A DNA stretch of 64,000 nucleotides, from contig NZ_CP042266.1 in assembly GCF_007856155.1 (NCBI RefSeq), positions 186,001 to 250,000 of the forward strand. The letters run 5' to 3'. Under the pieces are notes generated by a model. The model searched no databases and had not been told where the DNA came from. It saw nothing but the letters and a program-made list of their open reading frames with translations. Below, piece after piece: positions 28,434-36,128 of the stretch (position 1 is its first letter; the number at the start of each line of letters is the position of its first letter). Source of the stretch: Streptomyces qinzhouensis (GTDB taxonomy: Bacteria > Actinomycetota > Actinomycetes > Streptomycetales > Streptomycetaceae). A program made the translations under genes and the position numbers.

Positions 28434-29255
28434 TCAGGGTTTACGGGCCACCGCTCCGTACATGGCGATATCGCGGTCGTCGCAGACCGGGTCCCCCGGG
28501 TCGGGGCGCCAGTGGTGGACCTGGCGGAGCCCCGGCCGGACCAGGTCGAGGCCGGTGAAGAAGGCCTCCGCCTCGGCCCGGGTGCGGAGTTTCATCGGCA
28601 TGCCCCGGCTCTCGTACTCCCGCGCCACCCGGCCGACCTCGTCGGGGGCGAAGTCCGCGGTGCCGATCGTGGCGGCGAGGAAGCTGCCCGGTGGGAGGGG
28701 GGCGAGGAGCCGGGCCAGAAGAGTGTGGTCGTCGGGCGGCATGATGAAGTGGAGCATGCCGATCACCATCAGGGCGACCGGCCGGTCCAGGTCCAGAACG
28801 GCGCCGAAGCCGGGTGACCGGATGATCGCGTCGGGGTCGCGCATATCCGCGTCGACATAGGCCGTGCGGCCTTCCGGCGCGCTGGTGAGCAGGGCCCTGG
28901 CATGGGCGAGGACGATGGGGTCGTTGTCGACGTAGACGATTCCGGCGTCGGGGCGCTCGCGCTGGACGACCTCGTGGAGGTTGGGCGAGGTGGGCAGGCC
29001 GGTGCCGATGTCGAGGAACTGGCGGATGCCCTCCGCACGGGCGAGGTGGCGGGCGGCCCGGTGCATGAAGGCGCGGTTGGCGCGCATATGGACGGGGAGC
29101 GCGGGCCATTGGTCGCACATGGCCCGCGCGGCGTCGGCGTCGACCTGATAATGGTCCTTACCGCCGAGTATGCAGTCGTAGACGCGTGCCGAATGCGCCC
29201 GGGTGGTGTCGATACGGGTCTGGTGCGGATCCTGGTACGGGTCCTGGTCCTTCAT
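28434..29255 (-). CDS. SAM-dependent methyltransferase, DUF574/Methyltransf_19 family
   Basis: 273 aa. The family is an actinomycete-specific group with a Rossmann methyltransferase fold. The DIGTGLPT motif takes the place of the usual SAM-binding glycine loop, and VYVDNDPIVLAHARALL is the acidic ribose-binding strand. The N-terminal IDTTRAHSARVYDCILGGKDHY is the family hallmark. ATG 29255 is chosen because GGGGGAG lies 7 nt upstream. A paralogue with the same architecture occurs at 46523-47362. The methyl acceptor is not known for most of the family. The gene stands alone, just downstream of the ABC-F gene on the same strand. Confidence 0.88.
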   Translation of the reverse strand: MKDQDPYQDPHQTRIDTTRAHSARVYDCILGGKDHYQVDADAARAMCDQWPALPVHMRANRAFMHRAARHLARAEGIRQFLDIGTGLPTSPNLHEVVQRERPDAGIVYVDNDPIVLAHARALLTSAPEGRTAYVDADMRDPDAIIRSPGFGAVLDLDRPVALMVIGMLHFIMPPDDHTLLARLLAPLPPGSFLAATIGTADFAPDEVGRVAREYESRGMPMKLRTRAEAEAFFTGLDLVRPGLRQVHHWRPDPGDPVCDDRDIAMYGAVARKP

Positions 29256-29319
29256 GGTCAACTCCCCCTCGGTCACCCGGTATTGGAGTCTACGGCGCAG
29301 GGGCATGGTCCTGTGCGGG

Positions 29320-30957
29320 TCACCCCTCCCGCGGGGCTCCCGTCGCCGTGAGCTCTCCGTCGGCGAGCCGCAGCCACCGGTTCACGCCGATCCGGGCGAG
29401 AAAGCGTTCGTCGTGGCTGACCACGATGAACGCGCCCCGGTAGGAGGCGAGTGCGCTCTCCAGCTGGCCCACGCTCACCAAGTCCAGATTGTTCGTCGGT
29501 TCGTCGAGGAGCAGAAGCTGAGGGGCGGGTTCGGCGCACAGGACACAGGCGAGGGTGGCGCGCAGCCTCTCCCCGCCGGACAGGACGCCCGCGGGGAGAT
29601 GGGCGCGGGCCCCGCGGAAGAGAAACCGGGCGAGGAGGTTCATTCGTTCGGCGTGGGTGCGGTGCGGTGCGGCGTCGGCGAAGTTCTCGGCGACCGTACG
29701 GTCGGGGTCGAGCAGGTCGAGGCGCTGGGAGAGATAAGCGATCCGTCCGCCGGCGTGCCGGGTCCGTCCGCTGTCGGGGGTGAGATCGCCGCCGACGAGG
29801 CGGAGCAGCGTGGTCTTCCCGGCGCCGTTGGGGCCGGTGAGGGCGATGCGTTCCGGACCGCGGACCGTGAGGTCGGCTCCGTCGCCGGTGAAGAGGGTGC
29901 GGTCACCGAGCCGGGCCTTGAGGTTCTCGCCGTGGAAGAGGGTGCGTCCGGCGGGAACGTCGGTCTCGGGCAGGTCGACGGTGATGCGCTCGTCGTCGCG
30001 GAGGGCCCGGCCCGCTTCGTCGAGCCGGGAGCGGGCCTCGGTGACCCGGTCCGTGTGCGTACGGCCCGCGCGTCCGGCGGCTTCCTGGGCGCCGCGTTTC
30101 ATGTTTCCGGCGAAGATACGGGGCAGGCCCGCGCTCTTGAGGTTGCGGGCGGCGTTGCTCGCGCGGCGTTCCGCGCGTTCGCGGGCCTGTTGCAGTTCGC
30201 GCTTCTCCCGCTTCAGTTCGGCTTCGGCGTTGCGGATGTTCTTCTCGGCCGTTTCCCGTTCGGCGCGTACCGCTTCCTCGTAGGCGGTGAAGGTGCCGCC
30301 ATACATCCGGAGCTCGCCGGGGGCGAGTTCGGCGATGCTCTCCATCCGGTCGAGGAGGGCGCGGTCGTGACTGACGAGGAGCAGGCAGTTGGTGAAGCCC
30401 TCCAGGGCGTCGTAGAGCCGGTGGCGGGCGTCGAGGTCGAGATTGTTGGTGGGTTCGTCGAGGAGCAGAACGTCGGGGTTCTTCAGCAGCTGGGCGGCGA
30501 TACCAAGGCAGACGGCCTGGCCGCCGCTGAGGGTGCCGATCCGGCGGTCGAGGGCCAGTCCGGGCAGGCCGAGCCGGTCGAGGTGGGCCCGGGTGCGCTC
30601 CTCGATGTCCCAGTCGTCGCCGATGACGGTGAAGTGTTCCTCGGCCGCGTCGCCGGATTCCACGGCGTCCAGCGCGCGGACGATCGCGTCGATGCCGAGG
30701 ACTTCGGCGACGGTGAGACCGGCGGTCAGGGGGAGGGACTGGGGCAGATAGCCCAGGGTGCCGGAGACCGTGAGGGTGCCGCCGGTGGGTCGCAGTTCGC
30801 CGGCGATGAGCTTGAGCAGGGTGGTCTTGCCGGAGCCGTTGGGCGCGACGAGGCCGGTACGGCCGGCGCCGAAGGCAAAGGAGAGATCGGCGAAGACAGG
30901 GGTGTCGTCGGGCCAGGAAAAGGACAGGCCGGTGCAGACGACGGAGGCGTCGGACAT
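29320..30957 (-). CDS. ABC-F family ATPase, ribosome-protection/antibiotic-resistance type
   Basis: 545-aa soluble protein with two ABC domains and no membrane segment, the layout of ABC-F proteins that displace antibiotics from, or regulate, the ribosome. Domain 1 has Walker A PNGSGKTT near 40 and signature LSGGQ. Domain 2 has Walker A PNGAGKTT and signature LSGGERLR. Both have Walker B LLLDEPTNNLD. The inter-domain linker (about 225-330) is Arg/Lys/Glu-rich coiled coil and is the part that reaches into the ribosome. ATG 30957 has GAGG about 10 nt upstream. A short leader peptide and a stable hairpin lie in its 5' region, consistent with attenuation. It could confer macrolide/lincosamide-type resistance; a link to the PKS product is only a possibility. 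Confidence 0.92.
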   Translation of the reverse strand: MSDASVVCTGLSFSWPDDTPVFADLSFAFGAGRTGLVAPNGSGKTTLLKLIAGELRPTGGTLTVSGTLGYLPQSLPLTAGLTVAEVLGIDAIVRALDAVESGDAAEEHFTVIGDDWDIEERTRAHLDRLGLPGLALDRRIGTLSGGQAVCLGIAAQLLKNPDVLLLDEPTNNLDLDARHRLYDALEGFTNCLLLVSHDRALLDRMESIAELAPGELRMYGGTFTAYEEAVRAERETAEKNIRNAEAELKREKRELQQARERAERRASNAARNLKSAGLPRIFAGNMKRGAQEAAGRAGRTHTDRVTEARSRLDEAGRALRDDERITVDLPETDVPAGRTLFHGENLKARLGDRTLFTGDGADLTVRGPERIALTGPNGAGKTTLLRLVGGDLTPDSGRTRHAGGRIAYLSQRLDLLDPDRTVAENFADAAPHRTHAERMNLLARFLFRGARAHLPAGVLSGGERLRATLACVLCAEPAPQLLLLDEPTNNLDLVSVGQLESALASYRGAFIVVSHDERFLARIGVNRWLRLADGELTATGAPREG

Positions 30958-31003
30958 GGTGAAATGACCTCAGGGATACGCGAGGGGACAGGGACGACTG
31001 AGG

Positions 31004-31031
31004 GGCCGTCCGGCTGTTGCCGCCGACGGCC
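31004..31031 (-). promoter_or_regulatory. Hairpin between leader peptide and ABC-F gene
   Basis: Outer 7-bp arms GGCCGTC/GACGGCC plus inner CGGC/GCCG, with a TGTT loop and a two-base bulge. No U-run follows, so it is a candidate attenuator or translational sequestering stem rather than a classical terminator. Confidence 0.45.
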
Positions 31032-31046
31032 TTCGTGGGCCGGGGA

Positions 31047-31103
31047 TCACCCGGAGATGTCGTCGTCTCCTGTGGACACTGCCGCTCCTCGTAGCACGGT
31101 CAT
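31047..31103 (-). CDS. Candidate leader peptide of the ABC-F gene
   Basis: An 18-aa frame, MTVLRGAAVSTGDDDISG, ending 89 nt before the ABC-F ATG. An internal GTG at 31079 has GAGGAG 5 nt upstream, so a shorter 10-aa peptide (MSTGDDDISG) is the better-supported product. Several rare codons occur (CTA, CGA, GGA, ACA). Short leaders before ABC-F resistance genes commonly mediate drug-induced attenuation. Function here is inferred from position only. Confidence 0.4.
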   Translation of the reverse strand: MTVLRGAAVSTGDDDISG

Positions 31104-31272
31104 GAGCCTGGCACGCTACCAGAGGGGTGCCGGGGGGCGGTACGGGTTTTCCCTGGTGCGAGGCCGGGAGCGGGGTCCGCCCGGGACGGGGCGGGCGCCG
31201 GGCGGCGCGGCCGGGCGGGAGAATGGCCGGGCACAGGGTGCCCGGAGTGCCGGGCGGGAATGAGGAGTTGTG

Positions 31273-31527
31273 ATGAGTGGTGGCGTGCCGGGGAACGGTC
31301 CCGGTCCCGGTCCCGTGCTGCGGGCGGTGCTGGCGGTCGACCGGCGGCTTTCGCATCCGTGGGGGCTGATGGCGCTGACCGCCGTTCTGCTGACCCTGAC
31401 CGTTGCGGTCGGGTGGCCGCAGGGTCCGGCGGCAGCGGGGCTGGTGGCGGCCGCCGTGTTCGCCGTCGGGTTCGTCGGCAAGCGGTACGAACGGCGCGCG
31501 GACACGGGTTCCGGAGAGGCCCGCTGA
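31273..31527 (+). CDS. Small two-helix membrane protein
   Basis: 84 aa. Two hydrophobic stretches (GLMALTAVLLTLTVAVGW and AAGLVAAAVFAVGFVG) are separated by a short WPQGP turn and followed by a basic KRYERR tail, predicting two transmembrane helices with both ends cytoplasmic. No family recognised. ATG 31273 follows GAGGAG at 5 nt, a strong start. It reads divergently from the ABC-F gene and precedes a GNAT gene by about 60 nt, possibly in one transcript. Confidence 0.75.
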   Translation: MSGGVPGNGPGPGPVLRAVLAVDRRLSHPWGLMALTAVLLTLTVAVGWPQGPAAAGLVAAAVFAVGFVGKRYERRADTGSGEAR

Positions 31528-31584
31528 CGGCACCCCGACACTCCGACGGTGAGGGAAAAAGCCCTGGCCAGGAGGGGTGTCGGG

Positions 31585-32190
31585 GTGATCGAATGGGGTA
31601 TGAATTCGTTCTGGATCGGTGAGCGGGTCCGGCTGCGCGGTATCGAGCCCGGTGACTGGGCCGCCTTCATGCGCTTCGACGAGCATTCGGCGGACCAGCG
31701 GTCCGGGGATGTCCTGCATCCGCCGCGCTCGGCCGAGGGGTATCGGGCGTGGGCGAAGGAGCAGGCGGCGGAGGCCCGCGGAGACTGTTTCCAGCTGGCG
31801 ATCGAGGCCCTCGACAGCGGGGAACCGGTCGGCACGATCGGTTCCCACGAGGCCGATGCGCGCCATGGCCGGTTCATGTACGGGATCGCTGTCGGCTCCG
31901 CGCATCAGCGCAAGGGATACGCGGCGGAGGCGGCGGTGTTGTTTCTGCGCTACATGTTCGCCGAGCGCCGGTTTCACAAGTGCGAGGCGCGGGTGTACGC
32001 GTACAACGAGGCGTCCCTGGCACTGCACCGGCGGCTCGGTTTCGCCGAGGAGGGCAGGCTGCGGGACTACGCGTTTCTCGCCGGGCGCTACCGGGATCTG
32101 ATGATGCTGGGACTTCTCGCCGACGAGTTCGCCGAGCGGTACGGGCTCGGCGGGCTCGGGGCGCTCGGGGAGGAGCCCACGGCCGGGTAG
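31585..32190 (+). CDS. GNAT-family N-acetyltransferase (RimJ/RimL-like)
   Basis: About 201 aa, transferring acetyl from acetyl-CoA to an amine. The acetyl-CoA pyrophosphate loop is in SAHQRKGYAAEA (Q/RxxGxA type). The downstream ARVYAYNEASLALHRRLGFAEEGRLRDY segment is the RimJ/RimL C-terminal signature. GTG 31585 is preferred because AGGAGG lies 9 nt upstream. An earlier GTG at 31549 and ATG 31600 are alternatives. The target (protein N-terminus or small molecule) cannot be told. Confidence 0.85.
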   Translation: MIEWGMNSFWIGERVRLRGIEPGDWAAFMRFDEHSADQRSGDVLHPPRSAEGYRAWAKEQAAEARGDCFQLAIEALDSGEPVGTIGSHEADARHGRFMYGIAVGSAHQRKGYAAEAAVLFLRYMFAERRFHKCEARVYAYNEASLALHRRLGFAEEGRLRDYAFLAGRYRDLMMLGLLADEFAERYGLGGLGALGEEPTAG

Positions 32191-32228
32191 CGGGCGTGGT
32201 GGTGTTCGGAGGGGGAACCGGGCGGCGG

Positions 32229-33122
32229 TCAGCGGCCCGGGCGGCTGCTTCGGGCACGGCCCGGGAGCAGGGTCCGGGCGGCGAGGCAGAGCGCGGCACC
32301 GGTGACGGTGAGCAGCAGGAGCCCGGGGGCGAAGGCCGGGCCCACGGGTGAGTGCCAGCCGAAGGCCGCGTCGAAGAACGGCACGGAGGCCAGGGCCGAG
32401 GCCGCCAGGGCGGGCACCGGGCGGCCCCGGTGCAGTGCGAGCAGGCCGGCCGTGAGGGCCAGTACGAGGAAGGGCCACAGGCCGTAGTCCGTTGTCACCG
32501 GCAGCAGGTCCAGCGCAAGGGCCGCCAGGGGGATCGCGGTCGCGGCCCCGGCCCCGGCCGCCAGGAGGCGGAGCCGTGGCTCGGGGTGTTCGTCCGGTGG
32601 GCAGGCCAGCAGTACGGCGACGGTCAGCGCGCTCGTGCCCACGGCCCCGGCCGTGTACGCGAGGTTGTGTCCGGAGGTCGCGACGGTGACGGCGTACCCG
32701 CTCTGGGCGGCGGCCGCCCAGAGCCGGCCGGCCGTCCACCGCCCGCTCAGCGCCACCACGGCCGCGGCGACCAGGGCCGCGCAGGCCGCGGCCAGCACCA
32801 TGTCCGTCGGGAAGAACATCGGGGGGCGCCCCTCGGCGCGCATCGTGATGGCGTAGCGGGCCGTCTCGGCGAGTCTTCTGACCGCTTCGGCCGCCGAGAC
32901 GGCGAGGACGAGAGGGGCCGCGAGCGCACAGAGGCGCCCCGGTCCCTGGACGGAACCGAGGCCCAGTCGCAGGCGCACGGCGTGCGCCGCGATCCCGCCC
33001 GCCTCGCGAAGGCGTTCGACGGGTCCCGCGTCCGCGGTGAGCTCCTGGTAGACGGCGGCCACTTCGTCGCCGTACGCGGCACGGAAGCGGCGCGGATAGA
33101 GCCGTACGAGCAGCGTGATCAC
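32229..33122 (-). CDS. Multi-spanning membrane protein paired with a PadR regulator
   Basis: 297 aa. The N-terminal VITLLVRLYPRRFRAAYGDEVAAVYQEL resembles the cytoplasmic prefix found on membrane proteins encoded next to PadR regulators. It is followed by about seven hydrophobic helices rich in Ala, Leu and Val, and ends in a basic tail. No transport motif is recognised. Its GTG overlaps the TGA of the PadR gene (GTGA), so translation is coupled and the PadR protein probably controls it. Function unknown; a stress-responsive permease or sensor is possible. Confidence 0.8.
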   Translation of the reverse strand: MITLLVRLYPRRFRAAYGDEVAAVYQELTADAGPVERLREAGGIAAHAVRLRLGLGSVQGPGRLCALAAPLVLAVSAAEAVRRLAETARYAITMRAEGRPPMFFPTDMVLAAACAALVAAAVVALSGRWTAGRLWAAAAQSGYAVTVATSGHNLAYTAGAVGTSALTVAVLLACPPDEHPEPRLRLLAAGAGAATAIPLAALALDLLPVTTDYGLWPFLVLALTAGLLALHRGRPVPALAASALASVPFFDAAFGWHSPVGPAFAPGLLLLTVTGAALCLAARTLLPGRARSSRPGR

Positions 33123-33460
33123 GCGGTGGCCCCCTTCGCGGCGAGCCGGCCGAGACGGCGGATCGCTTCCCCCGCCGTGGCGGTCAGCCGGGTGGCCTCC
33201 GCCGCCAGGGCCGTGCGGCCGGGCTCCGCGAGGCAGTAGGTGCGGAGCGGCCGGCCGTCCACGGTCTCCTCGCGGTCGATCGCGATCAGTCCCTGTGCCA
33301 GGAGCCGCTCCAAGGCGCTGTACAGCGTGCCCGTCCGGAGCCTGACGCGTCCGTCGCTGATCGCCGAGACTTCCCGGATGATCGCGTAACCGTGGCGCGG
33401 CCGGTCCGCCAGTGCGGTGAGGACCAGCAGCGTCGGCTCCTGCATCGCCCGTGCGCTCAT
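33119..33460 (-). CDS. PadR-family transcriptional regulator
   Basis: 113-aa winged-helix repressor. The PadR core is clear: LLVLTALADRPRHGYAIIREV (helices 1-2), then RVRLRTGTLYSALERLLAQGLI (recognition helix) and the wing TYCLAEPGRTAL, with a short C-terminal helix for dimerisation. The start may be ATG 33460 or ATG 33445; neither has a strong Shine-Dalgarno. It is first in a two-gene operon with the membrane protein. The palindrome ATGACGGTCAT at 33472-33482, just upstream, is a candidate autoregulatory operator. Confidence 0.9.
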   Translation of the reverse strand: MSARAMQEPTLLVLTALADRPRHGYAIIREVSAISDGRVRLRTGTLYSALERLLAQGLIAIDREETVDGRPLRTYCLAEPGRTALAAEATRLTATAGEAIRRLGRLAAKGATA

Positions 33461-33471
33461 CGCCCGAACAT

Positions 33472-33482
33472 ATGACGGTCAT
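33472..33482. promoter_or_regulatory. Palindrome upstream of PadR gene (candidate operator)
   Basis: ATGAC-G-GTCAT, perfect arms around one base, 12 bp before the ATG at 33460. PadR-family repressors commonly bind short ATG/CAT dyads at their own promoters. Confidence 0.4.
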
Positions 33483-33567
33483 CGGCATAGGGGCAAACAG
33501 GGGCGGGCTTCGCCCGGCGGTGACGGCGATCCGCCGCCGAGGCGGCGGGCGGGGAGCCGCCCCGGGG

Positions 33568-34200
33568 TCAGCCGCGGCGGCAGAGGAGGAAGAGTTCCGC
33601 CTCCGGTTCGGCGCCGGGGAGGCGGGGGGTGTAGTGGCCGTGATGTTCCCAGAGGACGGTCAGACCCGAGTCGGCGAGGAGGTCCTTGAAGGGTTCGGCG
33701 GCGAAGCTGGTGACGCGGATCGGGCTGCCCATGAAGACGGCGTCGAAGGCTTCCACATCGAGCGGGACGGTGGCCACGGCGAGCAGTCCGCCGGGGGTGA
33801 GGGCGCGGGTGAGGCGCCGGAGCGTCCGGGTCTGGTCGGCGCGGTCCATCTGGAGCAGGGAGAAGTAGGCGCAGACCGCGTCGAAACTCTCCTCTTCCAG
33901 GGGGAGTTCGCGGATGTCGGCGCGGAGGAAGCCGGCGCCGGGCACCCGTTCGGCCGCGAGGGCGACCATGACGGGCGAGACGTCGACACCGAGGACCTCG
34001 TGTCCGGCGTCGGCCAGGACGGATGCGGTGGGCCGGCCCGTACCGCAGCCGACGTCGAGGATCCGGCTGCCGGGGGCGAGGTGTTCCAGCAGCCGGTCGA
34101 GGGAGTCGCGGCGGGCGGGCGAGCCGGCGAAGGCGTCCTCGTAGGCGGCGCCGATCGCGTCGAAGACCGCGGCGGGGTCCGGGTCGGGGGTGACAGTCAT
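33568..34200 (-). CDS. Class I SAM-dependent methyltransferase
   Basis: 210 aa. Motif I ILDVGCGTGRPT (47-58), motif II VLGVDVSPVMV with the ribose-binding Asp, and post-motif FDAVCAYFSLLQM define a UbiE/Methyltransf_11-type small-molecule methyltransferase. The substrate is not evident. ATG 34200 lacks a strong Shine-Dalgarno. It is divergent from the NTF2-like gene across a 160-bp region carrying three TCAAGTTTGA sites, so the two may be co-regulated. Confidence 0.87.
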   Translation of the reverse strand: MTVTPDPDPAAVFDAIGAAYEDAFAGSPARRDSLDRLLEHLAPGSRILDVGCGTGRPTASVLADAGHEVLGVDVSPVMVALAAERVPGAGFLRADIRELPLEEESFDAVCAYFSLLQMDRADQTRTLRRLTRALTPGGLLAVATVPLDVEAFDAVFMGSPIRVTSFAAEPFKDLLADSGLTVLWEHHGHYTPRLPGAEPEAELFLLCRRG

Positions 34201-34272
34201 ACGGGAGCCGGTCCCCGCCGGGCCGGCCGGTGAAACCCGGACCGGGCCGGCACCGCCACCTCATCTTCGTAA

Positions 34273-34346
34273 TCAAGTTTGACTAGACAGCGAACGGGCA
34301 GTAGAGTTCACGTAGTCAAGTTTGAGCAGCGTCAAGTTTGAGCAGC
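34273..34346 (+). promoter_or_regulatory. Promoter with three TCAAGTTTGA operator-like sites
   Basis: TTGACT (34279-34284), a 17-bp spacer and TAGAGT (34302-34307) form a near-consensus vegetative promoter for the gene at 34364. TCAAGTTTGA (a TCAA-N2-TTGA dyad) occurs at 34273-34282, overlapping the -35, and again at 34316-34325 and 34332-34341 just downstream of the expected start. The last two lie in a perfect 16-bp tandem repeat (34315-34346). Confidence 0.7.
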
Positions 34347-34363
34347 ACTTGTGAGGAGAGCAC

Positions 34364-34795
34364 GTGGCCCAGTTGCCCGACGCCGGATACACCCCGACCG
34401 CAGAGGACCGCGCCGGGATCGAGGAGTGGTTCGCCGGTTACGACGCGGCCGCCGCCCGGCGCGATGTGGAAGCGATGGCCGACCGGGCGGTCTTCCCGCT
34501 CAACCTGGTCAGCGACGACTCCCGGGGCGAGGGCGCCACCGCCCAGTGGGACCGGCGGCAGTTCGTCGAGACCATGACCCAGGTGATGGGAGACGGGTCC
34601 GAGGACATCACCTTCGACTCGGTCCGTACCCCCGTCTTCCTCAGTCCGGCCATGGCCGTGGTCTTCACCGACTCGACCATGACCGCGAACGGCGCCACCC
34701 AGCAGTTGCGGTACGCCGACATCCTCGTCAAGCAGGACGGGAAGTGGGCGTTCCAGACGATGATCCAGGGAGGCTGGGGCGACAATCTGCGCTGA
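34364..34795 (+). CDS. NTF2/SnoaL-fold protein
   Basis: 143 aa, cytoplasmic. The pattern of an N-terminal helix (IEEWFAGYDAAAARRDVEAMADRAVFPLNLVSDD), then alternating strands including FVETMTQVM, VVFTDSTMTANG and YADILVKQDGKWAFQTMIQGGW, matches the NTF2-like cone fold used by small hydrolases, cyclases and binding proteins. No catalytic residues can be named. The GTG start at 34364 has GAGGAG 5 nt upstream. It is driven by the operator-rich promoter just upstream and ends in a perfect palindromic terminator. Confidence 0.75.
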   Translation: MAQLPDAGYTPTAEDRAGIEEWFAGYDAAAARRDVEAMADRAVFPLNLVSDDSRGEGATAQWDRRQFVETMTQVMGDGSEDITFDSVRTPVFLSPAMAVVFTDSTMTANGATQQLRYADILVKQDGKWAFQTMIQGGWGDNLR

Positions 34796-34799
34796 CGCC

Positions 34800-34851
34800 C
34801 CCGATACGGCTGTGGGCGGCCCCGGCCGGGGCCGCCCACAGCCGTATCGGG
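34800..34851. terminator. Perfect 52-bp palindrome, bidirectional terminator
   Basis: Two 26-base arms meet at a central CCGG with no mismatch, between the stop codons of the convergent genes at 34364-34795 and 34852-35832. The right arm ends directly at the epoxide hydrolase stop codon. Confidence 0.85.
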
Positions 34852-35832
34852 TCAGCGGGGCAGGGCGGCGAGCCAGTCGACAAGGAGCCGGCCGACCTCG
34901 TCGGGGGCCTCCTGCTGCACCCAGTGGCCGCAGTCCGCCAGCAGGTGGGAGGAGACCAGACCCGGCAGCACGGCCGGCTGGGCGTCGATCGCGGCGCCCA
35001 GCCAGGCCATCGCGGAGTCCCGGGCGCCGCCGATGTAGAGGGCGGGCCGGGTGACGGGGGCGCCGTCGAAGGGCGCGAGATCCTCCCAGTCCCGGTCCAT
35101 GGCGCGGTAGCGGTTCAGAGCGCCGGTGAAGCCCGTCCGCTCGAACTCCCCCGCGTAGACGTCGAGATCCTCCTCGCCGAGCCAGCCGGGCCGTCCACCG
35201 TCCGGGAACCGCTCCCGCAGCACCCCGTCCACCGGGACGAACAGCGGATCGGGGGCGTCCGGCGGGGGCATGGTGTCGGCGGACAGCGCGGCGTAGAAGC
35301 CCGTCAGCCAGCCCCGTACATCGGGCTCGATTTCCGCCTCGGCCCGGCCCGGCCGCTGGAAGCGGGTGATGTAGAACTCCTCGTCGCCGCCCATCGACGC
35401 GAACACCGCGCCCGGGCGCGGTCCGCCCCGCGGGATGTAGGGCACGCTCAGCAGCCCCACCGCGCGAAACACGTCCGGCCTCAGCAGGGCGGAGTTCGCC
35501 GCGATCGCCGAACCCCAGTCGTGGCCCACGACGACCGCGGACTCCTCCCCCAGCGCCCGGACCACGGCCGCGCCGTCCGCGACCAGTTCCACCATCCGGT
35601 AGGCGGCCGTGCCCTCGGGCCGGGAGGAGAGTCCGTAGCCGCGGACGTCGACGGCGACCGCGCGGTAACCGGCGGCCGCCAGCACGGGCAGTTGGTGCCG
35701 CCATGAGTACCAGCACTCCGGGAAGCCGTGCAGCAGCAGCACCAGCGGGCCCGCGCCCTGTTCCACGAGATGGATCCGGCCGGCCGGCGAGGGCACCAGC
35801 CGGTGGGTGAACTCCGTTGTCCACCACGCCAT
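34852..35832 (-). CDS. Epoxide hydrolase (alpha/beta-hydrolase fold)
   Basis: 326-aa enzyme that opens epoxides to diols with an Asp nucleophile. HGFPE at 35-39 is the family's oxyanion motif, and D105 in GHDWGSA is the nucleophile in place of Ser. A cap domain follows (about 130-240), and the late SHLLADCGHWVQQE provides the catalytic His. ATG 35832 has GGAGGG 5 nt upstream. No signal peptide. Its stop abuts a 52-bp palindrome. A haloalkane dehalogenase is less likely because of the HGFPE motif. Confidence 0.9.
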   Translation of the reverse strand: MAWWTTEFTHRLVPSPAGRIHLVEQGAGPLVLLLHGFPECWYSWRHQLPVLAAAGYRAVAVDVRGYGLSSRPEGTAAYRMVELVADGAAVVRALGEESAVVVGHDWGSAIAANSALLRPDVFRAVGLLSVPYIPRGGPRPGAVFASMGGDEEFYITRFQRPGRAEAEIEPDVRGWLTGFYAALSADTMPPPDAPDPLFVPVDGVLRERFPDGGRPGWLGEEDLDVYAGEFERTGFTGALNRYRAMDRDWEDLAPFDGAPVTRPALYIGGARDSAMAWLGAAIDAQPAVLPGLVSSHLLADCGHWVQQEAPDEVGRLLVDWLAALPR

Positions 35833-36128
35833 GCGTCCCTCCAGGGCTGTCGCTCCGCAGCAGGTACCGTACGCCCCCCCTTGTGGCTCGGGGTGTTCGG
35901 CGGTCACCGGGGCGGACGGGCCGACTACGGGCGGGAGTTGTCCGGGGCCCGGGTCGGCGGTCCGTGGAATCATGGGGGTCCGCGGCCGGCGTATCCCGGT
36001 GGCCGCGGCACACGGGGGCGGTCATCAGGGCGGCGGCGGACGGGACGTCACCGCGGTCCGCGGCCCCGCGCGCCCCGACGGGTGAGCCGGTCCCGTTCCC
36101 GGCGCTGGACGAAGGACTCCGACCGCAC

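Noticed and set aside
29320..30957. Calling the ABC-F gene the self-resistance gene of the PKS cluster
   Set aside because: It is 8 kb from the operon with unrelated genes between, and the product is unknown. It is kept only as a possibility.
29203..31263. Plus-strand open frame of 686 codons opposite the ABC-F gene
   Set aside because: The minus strand encodes intact Walker and signature motifs. The opposing frame has no recognisable domain.
34800..34851. Palindrome as a transposon end or attachment site
   Set aside because: It lies exactly between converging stop codons with no transposase or target duplication, so a terminator is the simpler reading.
35817..36128. Extending the GH6 gene upstream to 35817
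   Set aside because: The added residues are Arg/Pro-rich, precede the signal peptide and overlap the start of the epoxide hydrolase gene.
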